Source of the DNA: Acidianus brierleyi
Lineage (GTDB): Archaea > Thermoproteota > Thermoprotei_A > Sulfolobales > Sulfolobaceae
Direction: 5' to 3'
Assembly (NCBI RefSeq): GCF_003201835.2
Contig: NZ_CP029289.2
Span: 62,001-126,000 of the forward strand
Length of the DNA stretch: 64,000 nt
Position 1 is the first letter of the stretch; every line of letters begins with the position of its first letter. A model generated the notes under the pieces. The model had not been told where the DNA came from. It saw nothing but the letters and a program-made list of their open reading frames with translations, and searched no databases. Below are positions 17,543 to 25,894 of this stretch, one piece after another. The position numbers were made by a program, and so were the translations under genes.

Positions 17543-18440
17543 TTTTACTTGCCTCCTTTATTGCCATTAAATAGGCTTCCTCTAATTCGTCATCTAAATA
17601 GAACGACCTTATTTTTATTCCAGATGTTACTAGATAATGAATTAAGTCCTCTCTTCTATCCTCTTTTAATTTCAATATTATCCTCTTATTATCGAATTTG
17701 ATATTAGTTATATAATCTAAATCTTTTATTACAGATTTTATACTCTCTTTATCGTCACTCTCAACTATTACTATAACTCCTAAAAATTTTTTAATTAAAT
17801 CTTCTGGAGACCCATGAAAGAATACTTTTCCATTAAAAATAAGATAAACATCGTCTGAAACTTTCTTTACATCATCAAGAACATGAGAAGTCATTAGTAT
17901 ACTTTTGCCATCCTTCCTCATTTCCTTAAGCATTTCCCTCATATTATAATTCAAAGATGGATCTGTCCCTATATTTGGTTCATCCATTATCAATAACTCA
18001 GGATTTCCAAGAATTGCTTCTGCTATTGCAATTCTTTGAGTCATACCTTTACTATATTTAGCTATCTTTTTATTTGCGCTATCTTCCATACCTACGATTT
18101 CTAAAACTCTTTTAATCTCACTTTTATCAATTCCTTTAATTCTACAACTCATTTCGAGTAATTCTTTTCCAGTCATAAATGGAGGAAGATTTGGTAGTTC
18201 TTGAACATAGCCTATTTCTTTAAATATTTTCTTATTTTTAAATGGATCTTTATTAAGAACTTCAACTTTTCCTCTACTGGGGAAAATTAATCCCATTATA
18301 ATTCTAATTAAGGTAGTTTTTCCAGCACCATTAGGGCCTAATATTGATGTAATTCTACCATTTTCAGCTTCGAGAGATACTCCTCTCAAAGCATGCTTAT
18401 TACCATAAAATTTCTCTACCTCTTCAGCTCTTACTGACAC
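17535..18440 (-). CDS. ABC transporter ATP-binding protein
   Basis: This 301-residue ATPase has Walker A GPNGAGKTT (about residues 36-44), signature YSKGMTQRI near residue 130, Walker B LLIMDEPNIG near 150 and an H-loop MTSHVLDDV. The C-terminal 80 residues form the extra domain common in CcmA/ABC-2 type exporters. In place of the usual GLDP after Walker B it reads GTDPS, a mild variation. It starts with GTG at 18440 behind a TATA-like TTTAAAATAA and overlaps the permease gene. Confidence 0.93.
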   Translation of the reverse strand: MSVRAEEVEKFYGNKHALRGVSLEAENGRITSILGPNGAGKTTLIRIIMGLIFPSRGKVEVLNKDPFKNKKIFKEIGYVQELPNLPPFMTGKELLEMSCRIKGIDKSEIKRVLEIVGMEDSANKKIAKYSKGMTQRIAIAEAILGNPELLIMDEPNIGTDPSLNYNMREMLKEMRKDGKSILMTSHVLDDVKKVSDDVYLIFNGKVFFHGSPEDLIKKFLGVIVIVESDDKESIKSVIKDLDYITNIKFDNKRIILKLKEDRREDLIHYLVTSGIKIRSFYLDDELEEAYLMAIKEASKSD

Positions 18441-18580
18441 AAGTATTATTTTAAACTACAAGTTAAAACGGTTTGTTAAATGTGAGATATTGTATTAGTC
18501 AATATGCTTAGTGTGTATGATAATATTTATGAAAATATCATGAAAAATATTAGCTAACTGAGACTCAGAAAGTGATTAGT

Positions 18581-18598
18581 AAAAGACTAAAGTCTTTT
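18581..18598. repeat. Near-perfect 18-bp palindrome
   Basis: AAAAGACT-AA-AGTCTTTT has eight-base arms around a two-base centre and is followed by further Ts. It lies between the ABC exporter promoter and the DUF3800 RNA locus. It could be a dimeric repressor operator or a terminator-like hairpin; sequence alone does not decide. Confidence 0.4.
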
Positions 18599-18689
18599 TA
18601 GAAATATTATTGTTTAAAATAAATTTATAGACAAAAAATACAGCTATTCAGAATAACTATTCTAACTTAAAAATCTTCTAATGGAAAGT

Positions 18690-18702
18690 AAAGATTAAAT
18701 AC
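18690..18702 (+). promoter_or_regulatory. TATA-like box of the DUF3800-associated RNA
   Basis: AAAGATTAAATAC resembles a Sulfolobales BRE/TATA pair. The expected start 25-28 bases downstream falls at TTGAGAGG (18723-18730), immediately before the structured repeat region. The diverged copy at 26831 has a TATA-like box in a similar relation to a matching GAGAGG. Confidence 0.5.
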
Positions 18703-18721
18703 GTTTAGACCAAAGATATAT

Positions 18722-18836
18722 CTTGAGAGGTATCTCTATGAAAATCCTGTTGGACCCCTCGGGGTATACCGAGGAGGATGAAAACAGGTGTATCTTGGAC
18801 CCCTCGGGGTATACCGAGGAGGATGAAGAGATACTT
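18722..18836 (+). ncRNA. Tandem-hairpin structured RNA upstream of DUF3800 gene
   Basis: A 33-bp unit is exactly repeated at 18750-18782 and 18795-18827. Each unit folds as CCTCGG-GGTATA-CCGAGG flanked by GGA on the 5' side and GGATGAA on the 3' side. Closing stems differ in sequence but keep pairing: CCTGTT/AACAGG (18746-18751/18783-18788) around unit 1, and GTATCTT/GAGATAC around unit 2. A 9-bp outer stem GGTATCTCT/AGAGATACT (18729-18737/18827-18835) encloses both and competes with the unit 2 stem. The RNA ends about 30 bases before the ATG of a DUF3800 gene. RNA motifs next to DUF3800 genes have been reported by comparative genomics; whether this is one of those classes is inference. Confidence 0.65.
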
Positions 18837-18865
18837 AATTAATTTTCCTCGTCCTTATTTCTGAA

Positions 18866-19420
18866 ATGAAAAAGTACTATGTTTATGTGGACGAATCCTA
18901 TAAGGAGAATATATTCGCTCTATCAGTAATTTGGGTTAAAAATCCTGCAGAAGCAGACAGAATAAAGGCCGATGCAGTTAGGAAGATTAACAAGAAATAT
19001 CATTTTCATTTTAAAAATGATAAATATAATATAAGGAGGATATTTCTTCTAGCTATCTTGAATTCTAAGATAAATTTTGGTATAATTTTGTTCAATAAGA
19101 TACCAAGATGTTGTAAAGATTATGCAAGATATTATATAGCAGAAGTTATAAATAATTCTCCGTTTGATGAAAACTCACAATTGATAATAACTATAAAAGG
19201 AATAGAAGACTGGATAAACAGGAAAAAATGTAATATTTATGACGAATCCATTAATTTCGTTCAAAAAAGAATATTTTATAGAATAAAATATAATGATAGA
19301 TCAGGATTGGAAATAGCAGATTATATTGCCTCAGTATATGTTTATTGTATATTTAATAATTTTGATTTATGCAAATCCATAAAGGAAAAGATAAGATTTA
19401 AAGTAAATGAGAATATTTAA
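18866..19420 (+). CDS. DUF3800 family protein (predicted RNase H-like fold)
   Basis: This 184-residue protein begins with YYVYVDES (acidic pair at residues 9-10) and contains HFHFKND near residue 46. The C-terminal hallmark GLEIADYIAS lies near residue 150. These are the conserved acidic blocks of DUF3800, predicted to form an RNase H-like nuclease site. Family members are scattered in bacteria and archaea, and some sit next to structured RNAs. Here a tandem-hairpin RNA ends 30 bases upstream on the same strand. The ATG has no clear ribosome-binding site. The protein is slightly shorter than many members but both ends of the domain are present. Confidence 0.8.
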   Translation: MKKYYVYVDESYKENIFALSVIWVKNPAEADRIKADAVRKINKKYHFHFKNDKYNIRRIFLLAILNSKINFGIILFNKIPRCCKDYARYYIAEVINNSPFDENSQLIITIKGIEDWINRKKCNIYDESINFVQKRIFYRIKYNDRSGLEIADYIASVYVYCIFNNFDLCKSIKEKIRFKVNENI

Positions 19421-19687
19421 TTATATAGTTATTAATACTAAAATATAATAAAAGAGGTGATTCAGTTATCCGAGCGATTAAGGGGATTCATTGCTAATTG
19501 TAATAATACGTACTTACTGATATAATATTCAATTCGATTATCGCTGTTACTTTACATCATCTACGTTAATGATTGGAATATTTTAACTTAGCTTGTTTAA
19601 ATAAAGTGAATTCACAAAGGAAACCTGAATCGACTCTTTTATAAAGGACATAAAAGTGTATATTTTAGTTATATTAATATTTTGGTT

Positions 19688-20596
19688 ATGTTTAAAAAAT
19701 CTGCTATTTATAGGCATATCACAAGAGCTCTAGAATTATTTAATTCACATAAGTACGATCTAGCATTAAAGGAGATAGATAAAGCACTAGAAATTGATGA
19801 TAAAGACTATGACTTACATGTCTTAAAATCTATAATATTTTTAAATCTAGCGCAATATAATGAAGCTTTAAATGAAATTAATATAGCGCTCTTAATTGAT
19901 AATTCTCCATTTGCATACGCTACTAAATCATTTATACTTACTGAACAAGGAAATCTAAGAGATGCTCTTAGCATACTAGATAACATAGAAGATTTAGAGG
20001 AATATGAAGAAATAATTTTACAAAAAGCATCTCTTTTAATTTTAATGGATAGAATAAAGGAAGCTTTAGCATTAATTAAAAACATGAATTCAACATCCGC
20101 GCATTACATTAGATCATATGTGTATTATAAATTGAAAGATTATGAAAAATCTTTAAATGAGATAGACGTTATTGAAGAAAATACAGTAATTAAGAATCTT
20201 TATAAATATATCATAAATATTAAGCAGGAAAAACTGTATAACATAGATTATAGTTCTATTGAAAACAATAATTCTCTTATTATGTTTCTATTTGAATATC
20301 TTAATGGGATATATTCATTAAAATATAACAAATATAATGAAGCTATAACGTATTTTAATAGAGCCCTTAAATATAATGAAGATATTATACTAAGATCTAT
20401 TATAGAAAACATAAATTCAATAAATTTTGACTTAGATCACAAAATAAAATTCTATACGTTTAAGCACGGAAGCATAGTATCAGAATATATAATTTATGAA
20501 CCTTATACATTAATAAAAATAAATGAACAAATTCATAACAAAAAATATAGACTAGTGCATACAATTAGGTCAACTTTTATTCCTTCTATTTATTAA
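19688..20596 (+). CDS. Tetratricopeptide repeat protein
   Basis: This 302-residue soluble protein carries several TPR units: for example ALELFNSHKYDLALKEIDKA near residue 15, then LNLAQYNEALNEINIAL, and again KYNKYNEAITYFNRAL near residue 215. TPR arrays act as protein-interaction scaffolds. The last 60 residues form a non-TPR beta-rich cap. A TTG two codons earlier (19682) is possible, but the ATG at 19688 follows a TATA-like TATATTTTAG box and is preferred. The following gene on the same strand is the disrupted MFS gene. Confidence 0.8.
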   Translation: MFKKSAIYRHITRALELFNSHKYDLALKEIDKALEIDDKDYDLHVLKSIIFLNLAQYNEALNEINIALLIDNSPFAYATKSFILTEQGNLRDALSILDNIEDLEEYEEIILQKASLLILMDRIKEALALIKNMNSTSAHYIRSYVYYKLKDYEKSLNEIDVIEENTVIKNLYKYIINIKQEKLYNIDYSSIENNNSLIMFLFEYLNGIYSLKYNKYNEAITYFNRALKYNEDIILRSIIENINSINFDLDHKIKFYTFKHGSIVSEYIIYEPYTLIKINEQIHNKKYRLVHTIRSTFIPSIY

Positions 20597-21382
20597 AATT
20601 GATAATTATTATAGCAATGCTTATTTATTACGAAAAGCTCTTTTATCTATAATGCTAAGGTTAACTAAACGTACTGTGACATTACCTATTATAGGATATT
20701 CTTTGGCTACATTTTATCTAGTAGGATTTATTTTTTACTTAAAATATCTACATTTTCCAATATTTCTTGATACTGTACTAATAGGAATACCTTTTATAGG
20801 AAGAATGCTAACTCCTATATTATATCCTCTATCTGTAATAAAATATGGTATGGAAAAGATTCTATATTTATCTTTAGCAATAATGGGAATAATAAGTATT
20901 TTAGAAGAATTTTCAGATAGTTTGATAATACTAATTATATTTAGGTTTATTACTGGAGTACTGTATGGTCTTTCTACATCATCTGCTATAGAAATGGCAA
21001 GTATGACTAAAATCAGATTACTTATAGGTCTAACAATGGGTGGTTGGTCGATTGGATGGATATTTTCAGCATTATCTGCGTTTTTTCTATCAAACTTAAT
21101 GCTATTTACTGGACTTATATCTATACCATTTATATTGTATCCTACACGAAGGCATGGAATTAATTTAATTAGTACTCCAGTAAATAGTATATCCACGCAT
21201 ATTTCAAAAAAGATTAATATAGATTTTTCAGTAAAAGCATTTATAATTTTTTTCTAGGATTTGAACCAGCATTTATCTTAACAAGGGGCGTTCAGTAATA
21301 AATATTTCGGTTGAACTTCAAGCATAATGTCAACTAAGATTGCCACGTGTACCTTTCAATCCACGTGGTGATTTGGGGAGGA

Positions 21383-22327
21383 TCACTTAGGCTCATAAGG
21401 CTTATTATTATACCAAACACTCCAAATTATTCTAGCCAATTTCCTGGCTAAAGCAGACAACTTCTTTCCCTTCAACTTTTCCTTATGGTTCTCGTAAAAT
21501 TCTAGTAATGTAGGATTACGAGAGTAATTCATCTCAGCGAGGAAAACAAGCTGCGCAAGTACTTATTACCCTTCTTCGATATTCCCTTACTTACAGTAGC
21601 TTTACCGCTCCTCTCAACTATTGGGTCTAAACCGCAGATACGAAGGACTCAGGGTTAGGAAAGCGTTTAATGTCTCCAACAATGCCTATTATTATTCCCG
21701 AAGAAAGTTTCCCTATTCCCGGTATAGTTAATAGAACGTGATTTTCAGACTGTAATTGTATCATTTTCTCTACTTCTTTTATTTTCTCGCTTGTTTCCAG
21801 TAGTGCTTTAGATAATACTTCGATTTCTTCAAGTACGATCTTTGTGTACTCTAAGTTGTATAATTGTATTTTGAAGTTTCCTTTAGAGAATTCTTCAAGC
21901 ATTTCCTTGCTTATTTTTTCCTCGTCACTTAGGAATAGTGCTCTTTTTACCCTGTTCTTGTACTTTACTTCAAGGTCTTTTAGGAAGATATATAGTGTTA
22001 CTAGTTCTTTCAATGGGTTGTAGTTGTACTCCTTTGCCTTGTTTGCCATGTTTATTAGTTTTTGTAGTAAAAATCTGTTTTCCTCTCAAGTCCTTCTCCT
22101 TCCATAGTTTTGGCTTACTTGTAGTATCTTGATCCCTTTTTCCTTGAAGTATTGACATGGTTTTATTGATGCTCCTGTCGGTTCGACCACTATTGTGTTT
22201 AGTTTCACTTTTAGTATTTCTTCATAACCCTTCTTGTTGTGTAGACCCTCCCCTCACTCGTCACATGATCTTTTGATATGTCTATTCCTAGGATCCCTAC
22301 CTCTTTATCACACCTATATCCGTGCAT
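21383..22327 (-). pseudogene. IS110-family recombinase (DEDD transposase), multiply frameshifted
   Basis: Reading the minus strand, fragments in different frames line up as one IS110 protein. The N-terminal RuvC-like GILGIDISKDHV begins near 22290. Next comes TIVVEPTGAS, and a central coiled helix (21627-22049) that includes the conserved LLTIPGIGKLSSGIIIG block. The serine-bearing tail SGKATVSKGISKKGNKYLR follows, then ARIIWSVWYNNKPYEPK and a stop at 21383. At least three frameshifts break it: after GRVY, before the central fragment and after FVSA. It cannot make a functional recombinase. The family uses a DEDD plus Ser active site and a bridge RNA. Confidence 0.8.
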
Positions 22328-22456
22328 ATTATCACAATGTTCAGTCCGATGGTAGGGGTTTGTCACGCCCCCGTTCGAAGACTTTGCTTCAGTCAAAGGG
22401 TCGACCATGTTTCCCAGTTGGAGAGTATTACTCTCCCCAACTAATTAATCTATATA
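22328..22456 (-). ncRNA. Possible bridge-RNA region of the IS110 remnant
   Basis: The non-coding end upstream of the recombinase start is where IS110-group elements encode their bridge RNA. It contains a strong hairpin (GGAGAG-TATTA-CTCTCC, extended by AGTT/AACT, about 22418-22444) and a second one (CTTTG/CAAAG, about 22383-22400). With a dead recombinase it is at best a relic. This call rests on position and folding potential only. Confidence 0.3.
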
Positions 22457-22779
22457 GGGTTCAAAGGGGGCGGAAGACTCCATCCGTAAGGGTGGAGATG
22501 GATAGCCTCCTTTGTGGTTACATTTAAATACGTATTTTTCAAATATTCTCTTAATGGCAGTCACTGACGGAGTAAGCGTCACTGAGACGCCTTGGTTAAA
22601 GCGAGGGTCTATGTGGTACGCCTCTGCTCCATTCAACAGTCCCATATTGGGATACTGTGGGTTCACATTAGTGCTCGGGGTCGGAACGACCCTTAGTGCC
22701 TGTGGAGCTGAGACCTCTACCTTTGGCAAGCCTTGGCTTTGAAGCAGGAAGCCACGCCCGTTAGGGCGTGATAGTTCAC
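22457..22779 (+). mobile_element. Non-autonomous IS200/IS605-type element, copy 2 (323 bp)
   Basis: This copy has the same ends as that at 10400: GGGTTCAAAG with the CTCCATCC/GGGTGGAG hairpin on the left, and a seven-bp CACGCCC-GTTA-GGGCGTG hairpin plus TAGTTCAC on the right. It lacks the 190-bp internal segment of copy 1. It keeps the TATA-like TTTAAATA (22523-22530) and the 62-codon tnpB 3' remnant from the ATG at 22554, with only two amino-acid differences. The perfect right-end stem suggests this copy is the less decayed of the two. Any transposition would need TnpA supplied in trans. Confidence 0.75.
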
Positions 22780-23165
22780 AGAGACAATACTCTCGTATAG
22801 TGTAGCTTTAATAGGATATGCATTACTTCCCATAATTGGAAAACCTAGAAGATCATTTATAATTTCTGGAATAATAGTATCAATAACTGGATTTTTAAGC
22901 TTTTTAACATTAAATGTTCCTTTATTCATAATATTTACAACATTTGGTCTAGGGATAAACTCACTCTTACCGATATTATCTAGAATAATAAGGATAAGAT
23001 TAAGAGAAATAGGGCCCAGTATGAATCTAGCCGCAGCAGCAGGCTTCATAATACCTAACGTTGTTGAAATAGGTAATGTAAGGCTAAATTCTTCGGTAAT
23101 AACCTTACTTTCCTCTTTAATACTTCTAGTATTTATATTATTTGAATTAAACAAAAATAAAATTA

Positions 23166-23843
23166 CTAAATAAGCTTTATTTCAAAATTAGCATCTCCTT
23201 CTACTCTTATTTTATCTCCTTTCTTAACAACAAAAGGTCCTATGAAAACACCAGAAGATACATAACCATTTATCTCACCGATCTTTGTTAGCCATTTCAA
23301 CATTTCCAAAGGTCCACCATAAACAAAATCTGGTTTTCCTTTTCCCATTAATTTATCATTTATATATAATGATACTCCCTTTACTGGAAGATCAATTCTT
23401 TCTCCAATGTATAATCTTCCAGCAGCTGAATCGTCTGCCTTTAATTGAAGAGCATTTAAATTCCAAGTATTAAATCTAGTACCTGGAATTTCTATTCCTA
23501 ATCTAATATCTCTAATACATTCTGGAATATTATTGGAGGAACAATGATTGGCTAAAAATACTACTTCAACTTCAGCAAAATGATTTTGAAACCATAGTTC
23601 AACTTCTTTTTCTTGCGTTATCATTGGTTTAGTTAGTATACCATACATTGGTTCCTTTCCTTTAAAACGAATTAAATGTTCCTTTGTAACTAATGATATC
23701 TTATATCCGCCCAGACCTTCATCCTTAATTAATTTCGAAGAAAAGTCATTAAATATCCTATTGGACTCTTCCTCAGTAACTTCAAAAGGGTCAATAGATT
23801 TTCTAGTTTTATATGCTTCATAGAGAAGATTTGATTTATCCAT
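23166..23843 (-). CDS. 2-keto-4-pentenoate hydratase-like (fumarylacetoacetate hydrolase superfamily) protein
   Basis: This 225-residue protein fits the MhpD/HpcG hydratase branch of the FAH superfamily. It has YKISLVTKE and YGILTKPM in the N-terminal half, ADDSAAGRLYIG in the middle, and a C-terminal block with GPLEMLKWLTKIGE and SSGVFIGPFVVKKGD, which form the metal-dependent active site. Family members hydrate 2-oxo-pent-4-enoate or decarboxylate related oxo-acids in aromatic catabolism. No other catabolic genes are adjacent, so the pathway here is unknown. The ATG at 23843 follows a TATA-like GATTTAAATTTT at leaderless distance. Confidence 0.8.
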   Translation of the reverse strand: MDKSNLLYEAYKTRKSIDPFEVTEEESNRIFNDFSSKLIKDEGLGGYKISLVTKEHLIRFKGKEPMYGILTKPMITQEKEVELWFQNHFAEVEVVFLANHCSSNNIPECIRDIRLGIEIPGTRFNTWNLNALQLKADDSAAGRLYIGERIDLPVKGVSLYINDKLMGKGKPDFVYGGPLEMLKWLTKIGEINGYVSSGVFIGPFVVKKGDKIRVEGDANFEIKLI

Positions 23844-23999
23844 AATTGTTTAACATTAGGAAAAAATTTAAATCTTAATCCATTCAGTCTCTTTTTTACA
23901 TTCAAATACAAGATTTATTATAAGATTTCAGCTGAAACACGGTTCGTCATCTTTCAGCTTATTATTTTTCCACATTTACTACTTCTAACTTTCTGTAGT

Positions 24000-25622
24000 T
24001 TATTTGCATTTCTTTATAAATTCTACTGTATTTCTTATAGAGTCAACATAATTTTCTATCTTAGCAAATCCATGACCTTCATTCTCATATATCTTATATT
24101 CTATTTCTACTCCCTTTTCTTTCAATTTCTTTACTACTTGTTCAGTTTCCTCGGCAGGACATCTAGGATCATATTCTCCCGCAAGTATCATTAGAGGAGT
24201 TTTTATATTATCGATAAAGAAAATTGGAGATCTATCAACCAATAGGTTATGGTCATTCCCCATTTTTATTTCGTCGTACTGTTGAAGAAATTCTCTTTCA
24301 AATTGCCTTTCAGTAAACCAATTGACGAAAGGAACTACGGCTACGGCGCTGCACCATATATCCGGATATTTTGTAACAGCCATCATTGTTAAATATCCAC
24401 CATAGCTAGCACCAGTAACTGCTATTTTATTTAAATTCAAAAATTTTGCAGCATGTATAACGTCTTTTAAGTCTCCTCCTCCTAAGTCTTTATCATTTAA
24501 ATGATTGAATTTTCTTCCATATCCCGTAGAACCTCTATAATTAGGGCATATCACTTTAAATCCAGCATCTACTAAAAACTGAATCGTAGGACTAAAAGTA
24601 TTTACACATTCCCAATCTGGTCCTCCATGAATGTAAACTACACCTTTAGTTTCATTACCTTTAGAATAAAGCAATGATGGTATATTTACTCCATCAAAAG
24701 ATTTGTACTCAACTTTTTTAGGCCTTACGAAATTTCCGCTTATTCCTTCCATAGAATTTGTTAATCTTTCTATATTTCCGTCTTTATCTACTCTATATAA
24801 GTCAGAAAATCTATCATAATTTGAACCTAAATAATATAAATAGTTTCCGTCGACATATAAGTTTCTATTGTAACCTTCACTTACTATTATTTTATCATCC
24901 TTAATAATATTGAAATCTCCAAAATTATCTTCTATATACACTAATTTATCATTAAAGTATAAAGCTTCGTATTTCTCATGATTAGAAGTTTTTAACCATT
25001 TTATATCTCCATTATTAAATATCCCTATATCAAAATAATTATTCTTATTACTTATAAATAGAATTCCATCGCGTGTGAAACATTGGGAAGATGCAGGAAA
25101 TTCCTCAGACTGCGATAAAGATACTATTTCTTCTCTCCATTTATCTACCTCGAGTATATGAAGATCTTGATCGTATATACCTTGAGAATATGCTACCTTT
25201 TTTCCGTCTTCAGAAACACAAAATGAATCTACAGGTATATTTCCTTCACTAAGTCTATTAATCTCTCCACCTTCGTATAAGAAAAGATGTATAGTATTAC
25301 TTTCTCTATTAGATAAAAAATAAAATTTATCATCAGTTATAAACCAAGGATTTACGTTATCGTACTCATCCTTAAGTATAGGAGAAAGAGATCCTTCAAA
25401 GATATAAATCTCTCTCTTCTCACTCCCTTTAGGATCGCCTACAACAGCTAACTTCTTTTCATTTATCCAAGAGACCTCCTCAGCGTAAAAATTAGAGTCT
25501 ATCCTTCCTTCTCCTAATATGTAAGCTCTAGGAATATCTTCTTCTCTAATGAAAGCTACTCTACCGTCTTTTACATCATAATTAGTTATTGGCTTTATCT
25601 TAAACAAGTCTTGGTATTGCAT
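24000..25622 (-). CDS. S9-family prolyl oligopeptidase / acylaminoacyl peptidase
   Basis: This protein of about 540 residues has an N-terminal beta-propeller (repeated strands such as ISEDGKKVAYSQG and ILFISNKNN) and a C-terminal alpha/beta-hydrolase domain. The catalytic triad is visible: Ser406 in GASYGG, Asp485 in GEYDPRCP and His517 in NEGHGFA. The oxyanion region is YIHGGPDWE. These enzymes cleave short peptides or remove acylated N-terminal residues in the cytoplasm. The GTG five codons earlier (25637) is possible, but the ATG at 25622 lies at leaderless distance from a TTTAAA box. There is no signal peptide. Confidence 0.9.
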   Translation of the reverse strand: MQYQDLFKIKPITNYDVKDGRVAFIREEDIPRAYILGEGRIDSNFYAEEVSWINEKKLAVVGDPKGSEKREIYIFEGSLSPILKDEYDNVNPWFITDDKFYFLSNRESNTIHLFLYEGGEINRLSEGNIPVDSFCVSEDGKKVAYSQGIYDQDLHILEVDKWREEIVSLSQSEEFPASSQCFTRDGILFISNKNNYFDIGIFNNGDIKWLKTSNHEKYEALYFNDKLVYIEDNFGDFNIIKDDKIIVSEGYNRNLYVDGNYLYYLGSNYDRFSDLYRVDKDGNIERLTNSMEGISGNFVRPKKVEYKSFDGVNIPSLLYSKGNETKGVVYIHGGPDWECVNTFSPTIQFLVDAGFKVICPNYRGSTGYGRKFNHLNDKDLGGGDLKDVIHAAKFLNLNKIAVTGASYGGYLTMMAVTKYPDIWCSAVAVVPFVNWFTERQFEREFLQQYDEIKMGNDHNLLVDRSPIFFIDNIKTPLMILAGEYDPRCPAEETEQVVKKLKEKGVEIEYKIYENEGHGFAKIENYVDSIRNTVEFIKKCK

Positions 25623-25894
25623 AAGAGGAATATTCACAGTGTTTAAATAACTTTATCATAGATATGTTTTAGAGATTAACGAATTTTCTTGTGCAAGTTA
25701 ACTCTGAGTATCTATTTTAATACGTAATATTTTAATTTACTAAAAATATAGAAGATCTTTAAACTGCAAAGCAAAATTTGATAAAACCGTCTTTTATAGG
25801 ATTAAGATTTTCTTATCTAAATATTAGCAATCCAGCAAAAGCGAACTTTATCTCTAAACCTTAATTTAAGATAAATTGTAAATATTTAGATAAA

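Larger units (their letters stand above)
21284..22779. mobile_element. Composite insertion: IS110-type remnant plus IS605-type element
   Basis: About 1.5 kb separates the two halves of the MFS gene. The left 1.17 kb holds a degraded IS110-family recombinase gene on the minus strand with non-coding flanks. The right 323 bp is a copy of the IS605-type element also found at 10400. The right boundary (TAGTTCAC at 22779) is firm because both element copies end there. The left boundary near 21284 is approximate. GC content is visibly higher than in the surrounding genes. Confidence 0.7.
20652..23173 (+). pseudogene. MFS-like transporter, frameshifted and split by insertion elements
   Basis: The 5' part (20652 to about 21286) is paralogous to the gene at 8584. 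It has PFIGRMLTPILYP, RFITGVLYGLSTS and GGWSIGWIFSA. It hits a TAG at 21255 because a T-run (21247-21253) is one base short; adding one T restores FFLGFEPAFILT. After the inserted DNA, the 3' part (22780-23173) continues ETILSYSVALIGYALLP and GLGINSLLPILSRI to a normal stop at 23171. At most a few codons seem lost at the junction. Unlike the gene at 8584 it has no long hydrophilic tail. It overlaps the end of the convergent hydratase-like gene by eight bases. Confidence 0.8.

Noticed and set aside
18755..18782. GGATGAA as a box C of a C/D guide RNA
   Set aside because: It lacks the RTGATGA consensus and no CTGA box D lies at a suitable distance; the conserved hairpin does not fit a C/D layout.
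18750..18827. The 33-bp repeats as a very short CRISPR array
   Set aside because: The spacer between units is only 12 bases, there are just two units, each repeat is a hairpin with pairing flanks, and no cas genes are near.
22717..23154. A 145-residue minus-strand frame beside the insertion
   Set aside because: The plus strand of the same interval encodes the C-terminal half of the MFS gene, with clear similarity to the paralogue at 8584.
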